DNA of 32,568 nucleotides from Chordibacter sp038110535 (lineage in GTDB: Bacteria; Verrucomicrobiota; Verrucomicrobiia; Opitutales; Seribacteraceae), in the NCBI GenBank assembly GCA_038110535.1, contig JAYNJW010000022.1:1-32568 (forward strand), given 5' to 3'. Shown in pieces: positions 1-8,551 of this stretch (the first letter of the stretch is position 1; every line of letters begins with the position of its first letter). Both the position numbers and the translations under genes were made by a program. The notes under the pieces were generated by a model. That model saw nothing but the letters and a program-made list of their open reading frames with translations. It was not told the DNA's origin and made no database searches.

Positions 1-115
1 CTTCGGCGGCTCCGAGGGGAAGTCCCAAATGCCCTGAACTACAGGCGTGAATTGCATCGATTGCCAAGCCGCGCGCTTGATCGGCAGCTTGCTGGAGGAT
101 TTCTTGGTTTTGCAT
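1..115 (-). CDS. tkt: Transketolase, N-terminal fragment (runs off the window)
   Basis: Only the first 38 codons are present, reading leftward from an ATG at 115-113 and leaving the window at base 1. The translation has the N-terminal transketolase pattern: a helix with ARGLAIDAI, then SSGHLGLPLGAAE. This matches the thiamine-diphosphate-binding SGHPGMPMGAA motif of the family. Transketolase moves two-carbon ketol units between sugar phosphates in the non-oxidative pentose phosphate pathway, in the cytoplasm. The usual GHPG is GHLG here, which may be a lineage variant. No clear ribosome binding site lies upstream of the ATG. The family call rests on a short stretch, but the motif is distinctive. 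Confidence 0.85.
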   Translation of the reverse strand, partial: MQNQEILQQAADQARGLAIDAIHACSSGHLGLPLGAAE

Positions 116-222
116 ATCTTTGAATAAAACTTCGAATTAAAAAAGAAGTACATTACGAGTCTGCCCGACATTGGCGAGCAATTCTTGCCCCTCATCATAA
201 ACGGGCAGCCCCGGGAAGAGGT

Positions 223-1407
223 CTATTCCTGATAAATAATATCTGTGGAGGTCAGTTCGACCAAGTTTTCTCCTGGGGCAACTTCCACTTCCTTGGACCA
301 AATGGTCACAACATCGGTTTCTTCATCTTTATCAATACCGATCACAAAATATTTGTCATCAGGTGAAACATTTTCCATGGATGCCTGACCATAGGGATCA
401 GTCCGGGCACGACCCACTTTAGCGGACAACAGGATGGACTTCACTCCAAGGGCAATTTCAGGGTTATGGGAAACATTTTTTTCCGCCTTGGCCCAAAGCT
501 CAGCAACCGAACCTATCTCCCCAGCCACGGCAGGGTCTGAGCTTAGATCCTTGAGTAATTCTTTAAGGTCTTGGGTGGTCAAATAAATCTCAGATGCTTG
601 GGCAGGCTTCAATGTGCCATCCCTTGACGGCTTGCGTGCTTTTAGCTTAAGAACAGTAGGGCCATCAATATGTAAACTTTCGGGATTTTTTGGAGAAAAT
701 GCGGAAGGTGATGGTGGAAGAAATGAACTATCACTTGGTAAACTTGTTGAACGATCGTTGTGTTGCAGGGCAAGATTTGCAGAACTAAACAAACCCTCTT
801 TGCTTCGATTGAAAGATTCAGACTTCAGTACCTTCTGGACCTCTGGAGATTCATTCAGAAGACTGATTACAGGATGATCCGCATATTCGTCCTTGAGCAA
901 ACTATCGATGATTTCCTTGGAATTAACGGGCGGGGTATATCGTTTTCTCCCCTCTTCCAAAAATGCTTTCAATTGATCATCTGAGGGCAATGGACTGAAA
1001 CTGTGGGGCACGAGCAACAGCGACGTATCAAACAATTGCTTTTCCCGTTCGGATATATTTAGTTCGCCCGCCTCTGCAGTTAACTGTCGGGGTTGTTCAG
1101 AAGCAGCGTGGGAATGAAAGGTATAAACGGGACGCATGCCTGGATTGTTTGCCAATTCTTCGAGTGAATAAAACATCTTCAAGGATGAATCCATTCGCTC
1201 AAAAATTGATACTGCTTTGGGAAAAAGTAAAGGTGTAGAGGATGGAATTCGGCAAATCTCTACAATTTTCCCCCCACTCAAGTGATCCATCCTAAACGGT
1301 GCTTGAACCATGGTAGAAGAGTATCGATCGTCTAGATTTTCCCCCGCAAAAAGGACCGTTTGAAATGTCAAACAGATTAGGCTGATGGTTGTTCGGAAAT
1401 TGGGCAT
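223..1407 (-). CDS. Secreted or periplasmic protein of unknown function
   Basis: This 394-residue protein starts with a likely signal peptide: MPNFR, a hydrophobic stretch to about residue 20, and a possible cleavage site after LFAG. I do not recognise the rest. It has an N-terminal region to about residue 110, a charged middle, a Ser/Pro-rich low-complexity linker at about 222-240, and a more ordered C-terminal part from about 248 that ends in an acidic beta-rich segment (YFVIGIDKDEETDVVTIWSK). No catalytic motif or C-terminal membrane anchor is visible. It follows a 107-base gap from the transketolase start on the same strand and diverges from the ABC transporter operon. The long uninterrupted frame and signal peptide support a real gene. 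Function cannot be assigned. Confidence 0.72.
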   Translation of the reverse strand: MPNFRTTISLICLTFQTVLFAGENLDDRYSSTMVQAPFRMDHLSGGKIVEICRIPSSTPLLFPKAVSIFERMDSSLKMFYSLEELANNPGMRPVYTFHSHAASEQPRQLTAEAGELNISEREKQLFDTSLLLVPHSFSPLPSDDQLKAFLEEGRKRYTPPVNSKEIIDSLLKDEYADHPVISLLNESPEVQKVLKSESFNRSKEGLFSSANLALQHNDRSTSLPSDSSFLPPSPSAFSPKNPESLHIDGPTVLKLKARKPSRDGTLKPAQASEIYLTTQDLKELLKDLSSDPAVAGEIGSVAELWAKAEKNVSHNPEIALGVKSILLSAKVGRARTDPYGQASMENVSPDDKYFVIGIDKDEETDVVTIWSKEVEVAPGENLVELTSTDIIYQE

Positions 1408-1583
1408 ATTCCTAAGGGTACCTATAACTTAGAAAATTTCTTATGGTGTTGTAAAGATTTTCTTCTTGAAAGCATTCTCATTAAGGAATTTTTTGATAGA
1501 TTGCACAAATTCAGTATGTCTCGTCGCATATTTGCTTATGTTCCTATTCAGCCTTTTTAAATTTAGTCCCTAAACAATTACCA

Positions 1584-2312
1584 ATGAGTGAAGAAAATAG
1601 TGAAGAATTCATGATCGAGGCCAAGGGCCTATCAAAATATTATGGTGATTTCATCGCCGTGGAAGATCTCAACTTTTCCATCCGCAAAGGCGAAGTCGTT
1701 GCCTTTCTCGGTCCCAATGGTGCGGGCAAGAGTACCACGATGAAAATGCTCACCGGATATTTGGCACCTTCCGCAGGAACTGCCAAAGTATGTGGTTTAG
1801 AGGTAGCGAACAACCGGTCTTTGGTGGCCAATCGAATTGGATACCTTCCGGAAAATGGTCCACTCTACGAAGAAATGACACCGATTGCATTGCTTAATTT
1901 TTTTGGCGATGCCCGGAGCATGAGTCCTTCCACCAAGCAAGACCGGATTGCTCAAGTCATTGAACAGTGCGCGATCCAGACCGTCCTTAGCAAACCGATT
2001 GGTAAACTCTCCCGCGGATTCCGCCAGCGCGTGGGCATGGCGAATGTTCTTTTGCACGAGCCCGATGTTTTGATTATGGACGAACCTACCGCGGGGCTGG
2101 ATCCTAACCAGGTATTGGAAGTGCGCAAAACCATCAAAGGTCTTGGTAAAACCATCCTTCTTTCCACTCACATACTACAAGAAGTTCCAGAAGTTGCGGA
2201 TCGGATTATTCTTATCAACAACGGTCGCCTCATCTTTGAAGGTACTCCCGACGAATTAAGGGAAGAATCTTCCCTTGATGCATGGTTCAACAAACAAACT
2301 TTAGCCGCTTAA
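1584..2312 (+). CDS. ABC transporter ATP-binding protein, GldA-like
   Basis: This is a 242-residue ABC-2 type ATPase. It shows Walker A (GPNGAGKST, about residue 43), the signature LSRGFRQRVGMA (about 143), Walker B with catalytic Glu (VLIMDEPTAGLDP) and the switch His in LLSTHILQEV. It would hydrolyse ATP at the inner face of the cytoplasmic membrane to drive the permease encoded 20 bases downstream. The pairing with a fused GldF/GldG-type protein and a DUF4340 protein makes a GldA-like call reasonable. In Bacteroidota GldA/F/G are linked to gliding, but in other phyla the same modules occur without known motility, so the substrate is unknown. The ATG at 1584 has no clear Shine-Dalgarno motif. 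An internal ATG at 1611 would still keep every motif. Confidence 0.93.
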   Translation: MSEENSEEFMIEAKGLSKYYGDFIAVEDLNFSIRKGEVVAFLGPNGAGKSTTMKMLTGYLAPSAGTAKVCGLEVANNRSLVANRIGYLPENGPLYEEMTPIALLNFFGDARSMSPSTKQDRIAQVIEQCAIQTVLSKPIGKLSRGFRQRVGMANVLLHEPDVLIMDEPTAGLDPNQVLEVRKTIKGLGKTILLSTHILQEVPEVADRIILINNGRLIFEGTPDELREESSLDAWFNKQTLAA

Positions 2313-2332
2313 ATTATTTCGACGAATTTCTC

Positions 2333-5317
2333 ATGAACATCCAAGCCGTTCTCGCCGTATTTAAACGCAACCTTGCTGCCTATTTTGGAAGTCCCAGCGG
2401 ATATGTCTTTATCTGTGCCTTTCTTCTAGCCAGTGGACTGGCTGCTTTTTGGCCCCAGGAGTTTTTTGATTCCAATCTAGCCAACCTAGATCAGTTAAAC
2501 CGTTTTCTACCCCACATTCTACTTGGTTTCATCCCTGCGATCACCATGAGCATTTGGGCGGATGAAAGACGCCAAGGAACGGATGAGCTTCTCCTCACCC
2601 TGCCGGGCAGCGATTTTGATGTGGTAATCGGAAAATATCTGGGTGCCGTAGCTATTTTCTCAATTTCTTTGTTCATTTCCTTGTTTGCGAATTATTTTGT
2701 GCTCTTCCAACTGGGAAATCCCGATTTCGGTTTATTAGTATCCACTTACATCGGCTATTGGTTTGTGGGGCTTAGCATGATTGCAATTGGTATGGTTGCC
2801 TCCTTCCTCACCTCTAATCTAACCGTAGCTTTCGTTTTGGGAGTGGCATTTAATTCTCCTCTTGCCCTAATCCCAGACTCTGAATGGGCCATTGCCACTA
2901 ACTTTCTCGATTTCAGCCGGGGAATTATCAGCACATCCGGAATCTTCTTTTTCGTGGGGTTGGCCATTGCGATGCTCTACCTTTCTTCTATTTTGATCGG
3001 TCGCAGGCACTGGGTGGGCAGTCCTTTGGGTAAATCCAAATACTCCCATTTTACATTACGGGTCCTCGCAACAATAGTTACTGCCTTTGCTCTGACTCAA
3101 TATTTCCGTAACCATGATGTGGTCAGGATTGATGCGACTGCTGAGCAATTGAGCAGTCTTTCCGAAGGTTCGATCGATTTGCTCGGCAAACTGCAAAGTC
3201 CAGTGGAGATAGATGCATTTATTTCTCCTTCCGATTCCATGCCTGAACAATATGTGCAGACGCGGATCAACCTGCTCACCGCTTTGCGTGAGATCGATCG
3301 GGAAACTAAATTAGTATCGGTCAATATCCATGTAATCACCCCTGAGGACAACGCATCTGCCACTGCAGAAAAATATGGGGTGGAAAACCAAAATGGCGTG
3401 ACCCCTCCCCTCTTTGTCATGGAAGGCGGTCGGATGATGCCCTGGCAAAAAGATTTGTACATGGGTGTGGTCTGCAAGGGCGACAACGGCCAGCAAACCA
3501 TCCCTTTTCTCTACAAAGGATTGCCAGTTGAATATGAGATCGTTCGCACCATCAACGCAGTTAGTGGATCCCAAAAGAAAAAGACCCTCGGTGTGTTTGC
3601 CACCGATGCACCGGTTCTGGGAACCGCAGGTATGGGTATCATGGGATTCAATCTTGGAGGTGGCACCCCTGCATGGGAATTTTTCAATGAATTAAACAAG
3701 CAATACGATGTGCAGGAAGTCACGGGTGGGCAGATCTCCCCGGAAGATTACGATGCCTTGGTAGTGGTACAGCCCAGCACTCTTGATAATGAGAAAATGG
3801 ACGATCTGGTCGCTGCGATCAAAGCTGGTATTCCCACAGCCATTTTTGAAGATCCTCTTCCCCTGATTCAAGGAAGTGTTACCGGCACTTATGAACCTCG
3901 ACGAAACAACAATAGTGGTCCGGAGGGGGGCAGTGCTCCCGAAAAGGGTGATTTGAACAAACTCTGGGATTTATTGCAGGTGAATTTCAACCTAGATCCC
4001 TTGGAAAGATTACAAAAAATTCAATCCGAACTAGCCATTCTTAAGCAGAATGCCAGCCGGAGTTTGGCACCTGCCCGTGGCCGTTTTCCCGAAATTGGCA
4101 CCTTCTTCACTAATTTAGAAAATTTGATCAAGAAAGCATCGGAATACGAGGCACGGTTGAAGTCCAATGCCTCCCTCTCTCAAAATGACTGGAACAGTTT
4201 AAAGCTAACCTCTTTACGCAGTGCGTTCGATCAAATGGATAGCAGTCACCCCATCCGAAACTTTGTGGAGCAGAAACTTCTTTCTGACCTCGATACCAAA
4301 TTGGGAGGACTTCAGGAAAGAATACTACGCGACCCCTACAACCCATTCCCAAAGATTCCTCGCTCTGAAAATTTTCCGGATGAATTCGTCTATGTGGGAG
4401 GTTTGTCGAACTCATTCCATACCGCACCCATCACCTCTGAATTACAGTATTGCTTGTTCACCTGCCCAGGCACGCTCTATCCGAGGGCTTCGAGCAGTCT
4501 GGAATTCCAGCCCTTGCTCCGTACCCGAGGAGGTGCCCTTGCCGGCACAACCAGCCTGGAAACATTCTGGACAGGAGGCGTATTCGGCACACCCCGAAGG
4601 TTCAACCCAGATCGTACCCGCTATGAGGGTTCTGGTGCCCAGGAGGTCATTGCTGCTGCCATATCCGGCACATTGAAAGACGGCAACCAGACCAACCAGA
4701 TCAAGGTAGTTTTGGTGGCAGATGTGGACTTGCTGGCCGATCCTTTCTTTAATATTCGCAGCCGGGGTCCCGAGTCGGACTTTCCTCTTGATGTGGACAA
4801 TGTTACTCTATCCCTCAACCTGATTGATCACTTATCCGGAGAAGACAGCCTGCTTGACATTCGTAACCGCAGAAGATTGCACCGCACCTTAGAAGAATTC
4901 GAACGCAGTATTGAAGAAGCTCGTGAAATTGCATCCCGTACTATTCAGGAAGCCGAAAGCTCCATCCAGGCGATTCTGCAGGACGAGAACCGCAAACTCA
5001 ACGAAGCCTTGGCCGAAGTACAGAACAGCCAAGGATCCATGACCCAGGGACAGTTCATGCAAGTCTTACAGACCGAAGCTGCAAAATTGCAAAAAAACCT
5101 GGCCAAACGAGAGCGCGAACTCCGTCAATCGACCAATGTCGCAATTAAAAATGCCGAGAGGAAACGGGATCGCGAGATCAGGGAAAAACAAAGAAGCATA
5201 CAAAGACTCTCGGTCTTTGTTCCTCCCCTGCCCTTACTGCTAATTGCTATTTTTGTCTTTTACAAAAAACGCGGTGCAGAAATCCAGGGTGCGGTTGACT
5301 CCCGGGTACGCTCCTGA
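2333..5317 (+). CDS. Fused ABC-2 permease and GldG-type substrate-associated protein
   Basis: This 994-residue membrane protein joins two modules. The first ~240 residues are an ABC-2 permease with about six membrane segments and the family-typical WADERRQGTDELLLTLP loop. After a further membrane segment (about residues 243-260) comes a large extracytoplasmic GldG/DUF4350-like region that starts DATAEQLSSLSEGS. Residues of about 840-960 form a Glu/Arg-rich coiled coil, followed by a final membrane helix (VFVPPLPLLLIAIFVFY) and a short basic tail. The start at 2333 (MNIQAV) was chosen because an upstream in-frame ATG at 2282 would overlap the ATPase gene by 31 bases and adds no permease-like sequence. 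In Bacteroidota GldF and GldG are separate genes. It should form a complex with the ATPase upstream and perhaps the DUF4340 protein downstream. Confidence 0.88.
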   Translation: MNIQAVLAVFKRNLAAYFGSPSGYVFICAFLLASGLAAFWPQEFFDSNLANLDQLNRFLPHILLGFIPAITMSIWADERRQGTDELLLTLPGSDFDVVIGKYLGAVAIFSISLFISLFANYFVLFQLGNPDFGLLVSTYIGYWFVGLSMIAIGMVASFLTSNLTVAFVLGVAFNSPLALIPDSEWAIATNFLDFSRGIISTSGIFFFVGLAIAMLYLSSILIGRRHWVGSPLGKSKYSHFTLRVLATIVTAFALTQYFRNHDVVRIDATAEQLSSLSEGSIDLLGKLQSPVEIDAFISPSDSMPEQYVQTRINLLTALREIDRETKLVSVNIHVITPEDNASATAEKYGVENQNGVTPPLFVMEGGRMMPWQKDLYMGVVCKGDNGQQTIPFLYKGLPVEYEIVRTINAVSGSQKKKTLGVFATDAPVLGTAGMGIMGFNLGGGTPAWEFFNELNKQYDVQEVTGGQISPEDYDALVVVQPSTLDNEKMDDLVAAIKAGIPTAIFEDPLPLIQGSVTGTYEPRRNNNSGPEGGSAPEKGDLNKLWDLLQVNFNLDPLERLQKIQSELAILKQNASRSLAPARGRFPEIGTFFTNLENLIKKASEYEARLKSNASLSQNDWNSLKLTSLRSAFDQMDSSHPIRNFVEQKLLSDLDTKLGGLQERILRDPYNPFPKIPRSENFPDEFVYVGGLSNSFHTAPITSELQYCLFTCPGTLYPRASSSLEFQPLLRTRGGALAGTTSLETFWTGGVFGTPRRFNPDRTRYEGSGAQEVIAAAISGTLKDGNQTNQIKVVLVADVDLLADPFFNIRSRGPESDFPLDVDNVTLSLNLIDHLSGEDSLLDIRNRRRLHRTLEEFERSIEEAREIASRTIQEAESSIQAILQDENRKLNEALAEVQNSQGSMTQGQFMQVLQTEAAKLQKNLAKRERELRQSTNVAIKNAERKRDREIREKQRSIQRLSVFVPPLPLLLIAIFVFYKKRGAEIQGAVDSRVRS

Positions 5318-5362
5318 GGATTTTCAAATTACTCATTTTAAAACTTTCGAGATCACTTCAAA

Positions 5363-7273
5363 ATGAACGAAAATAAAAAGACCATCACCTTTCTTGCCGC
5401 TGCTATTGTTGCGGTTGCAATCACTACCTTCACCTCACCCACCAAGCGGGACCCTTCCGCTAAGCCAAATCTTATGGGTCAGTCCTTATTTGAATCTTTT
5501 GATCCACGATCCGTAACCGGGATTGAAATTATTGAAGTGGACGAAGAAGACATTCAGTCCAAATCGATTGAGGTTACCCAGACAGACAAGGGATGGTTCA
5601 TCCGTAGGCCTGGCAAAGCGGACTACCCTGCCAATGCGGACAACCAGTTAAAAGATGTGGCCAGTATTCTCTTTGATCTCCGGATCATTGATCAGGCTGG
5701 TGAAGGAGCTGGCGAGCACTCAAAATTTGGTGTGCTCGATCCCTCAAAGGCAGATGCGACTGAATCAGGCATCGGAAGATTAATCCACCTTAAGAATAAT
5801 TCGGGCTCCAATCTCGCCAGCCTCATTATCGGAGAGGAAGTGGAGGGACTTTCTGGTACTTACTTTGTTCGCAAACCAGAGCAAAATGCTGTCTTCCGGG
5901 TTGAGGTACGCAATGCCCGCGATGTTTCCTCAAAATTCGTGGACTGGGTCGAAAAAGACTTTCTCGACTTAGATAAATGGAAGATAAGGCAGGTTACGCT
6001 AGACAACTATGATGTCAATCTTGCCCTCGGTCAAATTAACCGCATAAACGATCCTTTTGTGCTCAATTTCGCAGATTCTAAATGGAGTCTCGCTGGCACT
6101 CCCCTCAAAGAAAATGAGGAGCTCGATAAAGAGGTCCTCGATGCGCTTAAAGATGCCCTGGATGACCTCGAAATCATTGATGTGGAAAGAAAACCTGATA
6201 TCTTGGTGAAGAATCTTGAGCAAGGCAGTGAATTTTTCAGTAATCTCAGGGATGCCAACAACCAGGCGGTTGTTCAGTCCCTCCAGCAAAAGGGCTTCTA
6301 CACCATCGCTGCCAAAGATGCCGCCGGACAAACTGTACCCAAAGTTGTATCCAACAAAGGAGAAGTGCTTGTGGGTATGGAAAGTGGTGTTGAATATGTT
6401 TTACGTTTCGGAGAAATCTATCGCGGACCTGAGGATGATGAGAATTCAACCGGAGACAGTCGCTACATCTATGCGTTTGCTCAGGTAAATGAATCCCTAC
6501 TCACACCACCTGATCTTGAGCAGATTCCTTCTCCCGAAGTAGCCAAAGGACCTGAAGGTGAGAAAGGACCTATTGCAAAGCCTGGCTCCCCGCCTGCCTT
6601 AACCCCTCCAACTGCCCCTCCCGGCATTACTCCCCCACCTCCACCAGCCGAGGCCAAAGTCAAAAAGGTAAGCATTGCGAATGACATTAATTCTTCTGCC
6701 CAACAGGATGCGGAGATAGCCAAAAAGAAAGCGGAAAAGGACGGGGAAATTGCACGCATTAATGCATCGAATGCCCGCAAGCAAAAGGAGTACAACGACA
6801 AGGTGGCCAAGGCCCGCCAGCGTGCCAGTGAACTGAACCGGGACCTGGCTGGTTGGTACTATGTGATCTCAAATGATGTTTATGAAAAGATCAGACTCGA
6901 ACGTTCATCCTTTGTTAAAAATAAAGATAACCCGGAGGTAGTGCTTCCTGATGAGGTATCTGCATCCCATATCCTCATATCCTTCAAAGGTGCTGACCGC
7001 GCAGACTCCAAAATTACCCGCAACAAGAAAGCCGCGAAGATGGAAGCTGACAGAATCCGTGGTTTGATTGTGGATCAGGGGAAAGACTTTGCAGAGATGG
7101 CCAAAAAGCACTCTGACGGTCCATCCGGACCTAAAGGTGGAGATCTTGGCAGCTTTAAATTTGAAGTCATGGCCAAGCCATTCTCCGAGGCTGCTTTTGC
7201 CCTTGAGGTAAATGAAGTTTCTGAAGTGGTTGAGACCGGATTCGGGTTTCATGTGATCAAGAGAACAAAGTAG
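5363..7273 (+). CDS. DUF4340 protein with C-terminal parvulin-type peptidyl-prolyl isomerase
   Basis: This 636-residue protein is anchored by one N-terminal membrane helix (about residues 6-25) and should lie mostly outside the cytoplasm. Residues of about 40-375 fit DUF4340, a family often encoded next to GldG-type transporters. A Pro-rich linker (about 390-430) and a Lys/Ala-rich helical stretch (about 440-490) interrupt it before the last DUF4340-like element (GWYYVISNDVYEKI). Residues 530-636 form a parvulin/PpiC domain: ASHILISF, FAEMAKKHSDGPSGPKGGDLG, FSEAAFAL and the closing TGFGFHVIK. Parvulins catalyse cis-trans isomerisation at prolyl bonds and include SurA and PrsA. The gene lies 45 bases after the permease, so it is likely in the same operon. 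The fusion is unusual. The parvulin call is firm and DUF4340 somewhat less so. Confidence 0.86.
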   Translation: MNENKKTITFLAAAIVAVAITTFTSPTKRDPSAKPNLMGQSLFESFDPRSVTGIEIIEVDEEDIQSKSIEVTQTDKGWFIRRPGKADYPANADNQLKDVASILFDLRIIDQAGEGAGEHSKFGVLDPSKADATESGIGRLIHLKNNSGSNLASLIIGEEVEGLSGTYFVRKPEQNAVFRVEVRNARDVSSKFVDWVEKDFLDLDKWKIRQVTLDNYDVNLALGQINRINDPFVLNFADSKWSLAGTPLKENEELDKEVLDALKDALDDLEIIDVERKPDILVKNLEQGSEFFSNLRDANNQAVVQSLQQKGFYTIAAKDAAGQTVPKVVSNKGEVLVGMESGVEYVLRFGEIYRGPEDDENSTGDSRYIYAFAQVNESLLTPPDLEQIPSPEVAKGPEGEKGPIAKPGSPPALTPPTAPPGITPPPPPAEAKVKKVSIANDINSSAQQDAEIAKKKAEKDGEIARINASNARKQKEYNDKVAKARQRASELNRDLAGWYYVISNDVYEKIRLERSSFVKNKDNPEVVLPDEVSASHILISFKGADRADSKITRNKKAAKMEADRIRGLIVDQGKDFAEMAKKHSDGPSGPKGGDLGSFKFEVMAKPFSEAAFALEVNEVSEVVETGFGFHVIKRTK

Positions 7274-7328
7274 ATATTTGAAACCCTTTTTGGCTTTGAG
7301 CAGATAGCCAATTTCCATAGTATGCGGG

Positions 7329-8525
7329 ATGACATTGTCTTTTCGCTCCAATAAAAATTCTGGCATTTGGGATCGTATTCGGTCCGATGATGCCACCCGG
7401 TTGCGCCTAAAGTACGATGCTTACTACCATATTTTTGAGGAGCAAAACGGAACCCGCGTTAAAAAAGACGGAAAAGAATATGTCATGCTCTCCAGCAATG
7501 ATTATCTTGGCCTATCGAATCATCCCAAGATTAAAGAAGCTGGTATTACAGCCTTACAAAAATGGGGAAGTAGTACCACTGGAGCTAGGCTTGCCAATGG
7601 TGGCAGAATTTTTCACCGTGAACTTGAAGAAGATCTAGCTGATTTTATCGGTAAAGAAGCATGCCATGTTTTTTCTGCGGGATATCTGGCTTGTGCCTCT
7701 GCCATTACCGGTTTCATTAATCGCAAGGACATCATTTTTGCCGATAAAAACCTGCACTCCTCCCTATGGAGTGGTATCCAATTAAGCGGGGCCACCTGTG
7801 AACGTTTTGCCCATAATCACCCGGAACATCTTCGCGAACTTCTTTCCGCAGAAAATCCTTCCACCAATAAGGTCATCGTATTGGAGGGAATTTATTCCAT
7901 GGAAGGTCATATCGCCCGGCTTCCACAGTTGGTTGAAATTGCTCAGGAATTTAATGCCTTTTTGGTGCTGGATGATGCTCATGGTGTTGGAGTACTAGGA
8001 GATTTAGGAAAAGGAACAGCTAATCATTTTGGTCTAACCGAGGAGGTTGATGTCATTTGTGGAAGTTTCTCAAAGTCGTTTTCCGGCACGGGCGGTTTTG
8101 TGGCTTCCTCAGAAGATGCAATTGAGTACATGCGAAGTCATTCAAAACAGACTATTTTTTCAGCCGCCCTCTCCCCTAGTGCCACGGTCTGTGCCCATGC
8201 CGCTTTAAAAATTCTTCGTTCTGAACCCGAACACCGGGCAAGACTAGAAAAAAACTTATCCCGATACCGAAACTTACTCCATGAGTTACGACTCGATACA
8301 TGGGAGAGCGAATCTCCAGCTGTTCCAATCGTTCTAGGCAAAAAGGAGAAGGTCTATTACTTTTGGAAAGCACTGCTTGAAAAAGGAGTTTATGCAATCA
8401 TTTCCATTGCCCCAGGAGTGCCCCCTGGAAAAGATCTTATCCGTACCGCAATTTCTGCGGCTCATACAGAGAACGATTTAGACATTATTGAGGAAGCAAT
8501 TCGCTATGCGGCAACCAAGATATAA
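7329..8525 (+). CDS. PLP-dependent alpha-oxoamine synthase, serine palmitoyltransferase-like
   Basis: This 398-residue fold-type I PLP enzyme belongs to the family of 8-amino-7-oxononanoate synthase (BioF), 2-amino-3-ketobutyrate CoA ligase and serine palmitoyltransferase, which condense an amino acid with an acyl thioester. It shows SSNDYLGLSNHP (about 55-66), the cofactor-stacking His143 (NLHSS), DDAHGVGVLG (215-224) and the PLP lysine K249 in GSFSKSFSGTGGF. The FSKSF..GGF form and GKGTANHFGL resemble serine palmitoyltransferases more than BioF or Kbl, whose lysine motif is usually TLGKA or TLSKA. No bio or tdh gene lies nearby, while an ACP-dehydratase fusion and two glycosyltransferases do. 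Family membership is firm. The substrate is inferred, and BioF stays possible. An upstream ATG at 7322 is out of frame and stops early. Confidence 0.88.
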   Translation: MTLSFRSNKNSGIWDRIRSDDATRLRLKYDAYYHIFEEQNGTRVKKDGKEYVMLSSNDYLGLSNHPKIKEAGITALQKWGSSTTGARLANGGRIFHRELEEDLADFIGKEACHVFSAGYLACASAITGFINRKDIIFADKNLHSSLWSGIQLSGATCERFAHNHPEHLRELLSAENPSTNKVIVLEGIYSMEGHIARLPQLVEIAQEFNAFLVLDDAHGVGVLGDLGKGTANHFGLTEEVDVICGSFSKSFSGTGGFVASSEDAIEYMRSHSKQTIFSAALSPSATVCAHAALKILRSEPEHRARLEKNLSRYRNLLHELRLDTWESESPAVPIVLGKKEKVYYFWKALLEKGVYAIISIAPGVPPGKDLIRTAISAAHTENDLDIIEEAIRYAATKI

Positions 8526-8551
8526 GGAGCCAAACTCTCAGTCTTACAAAA

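Noticed and set aside
161..208. CTGCCCG and CGGGCAG inverted repeat between the transketolase and secreted protein genes
   Set aside because: The loop is 34 bases and no T run follows on either strand, so it is not a convincing terminator.
2282..2332. An upstream ATG at 2282 for the permease/GldG protein
   Set aside because: It would overlap the ATPase gene by 31 bases and add 17 residues without membrane or family pattern. The ATG at 2333 fits better.
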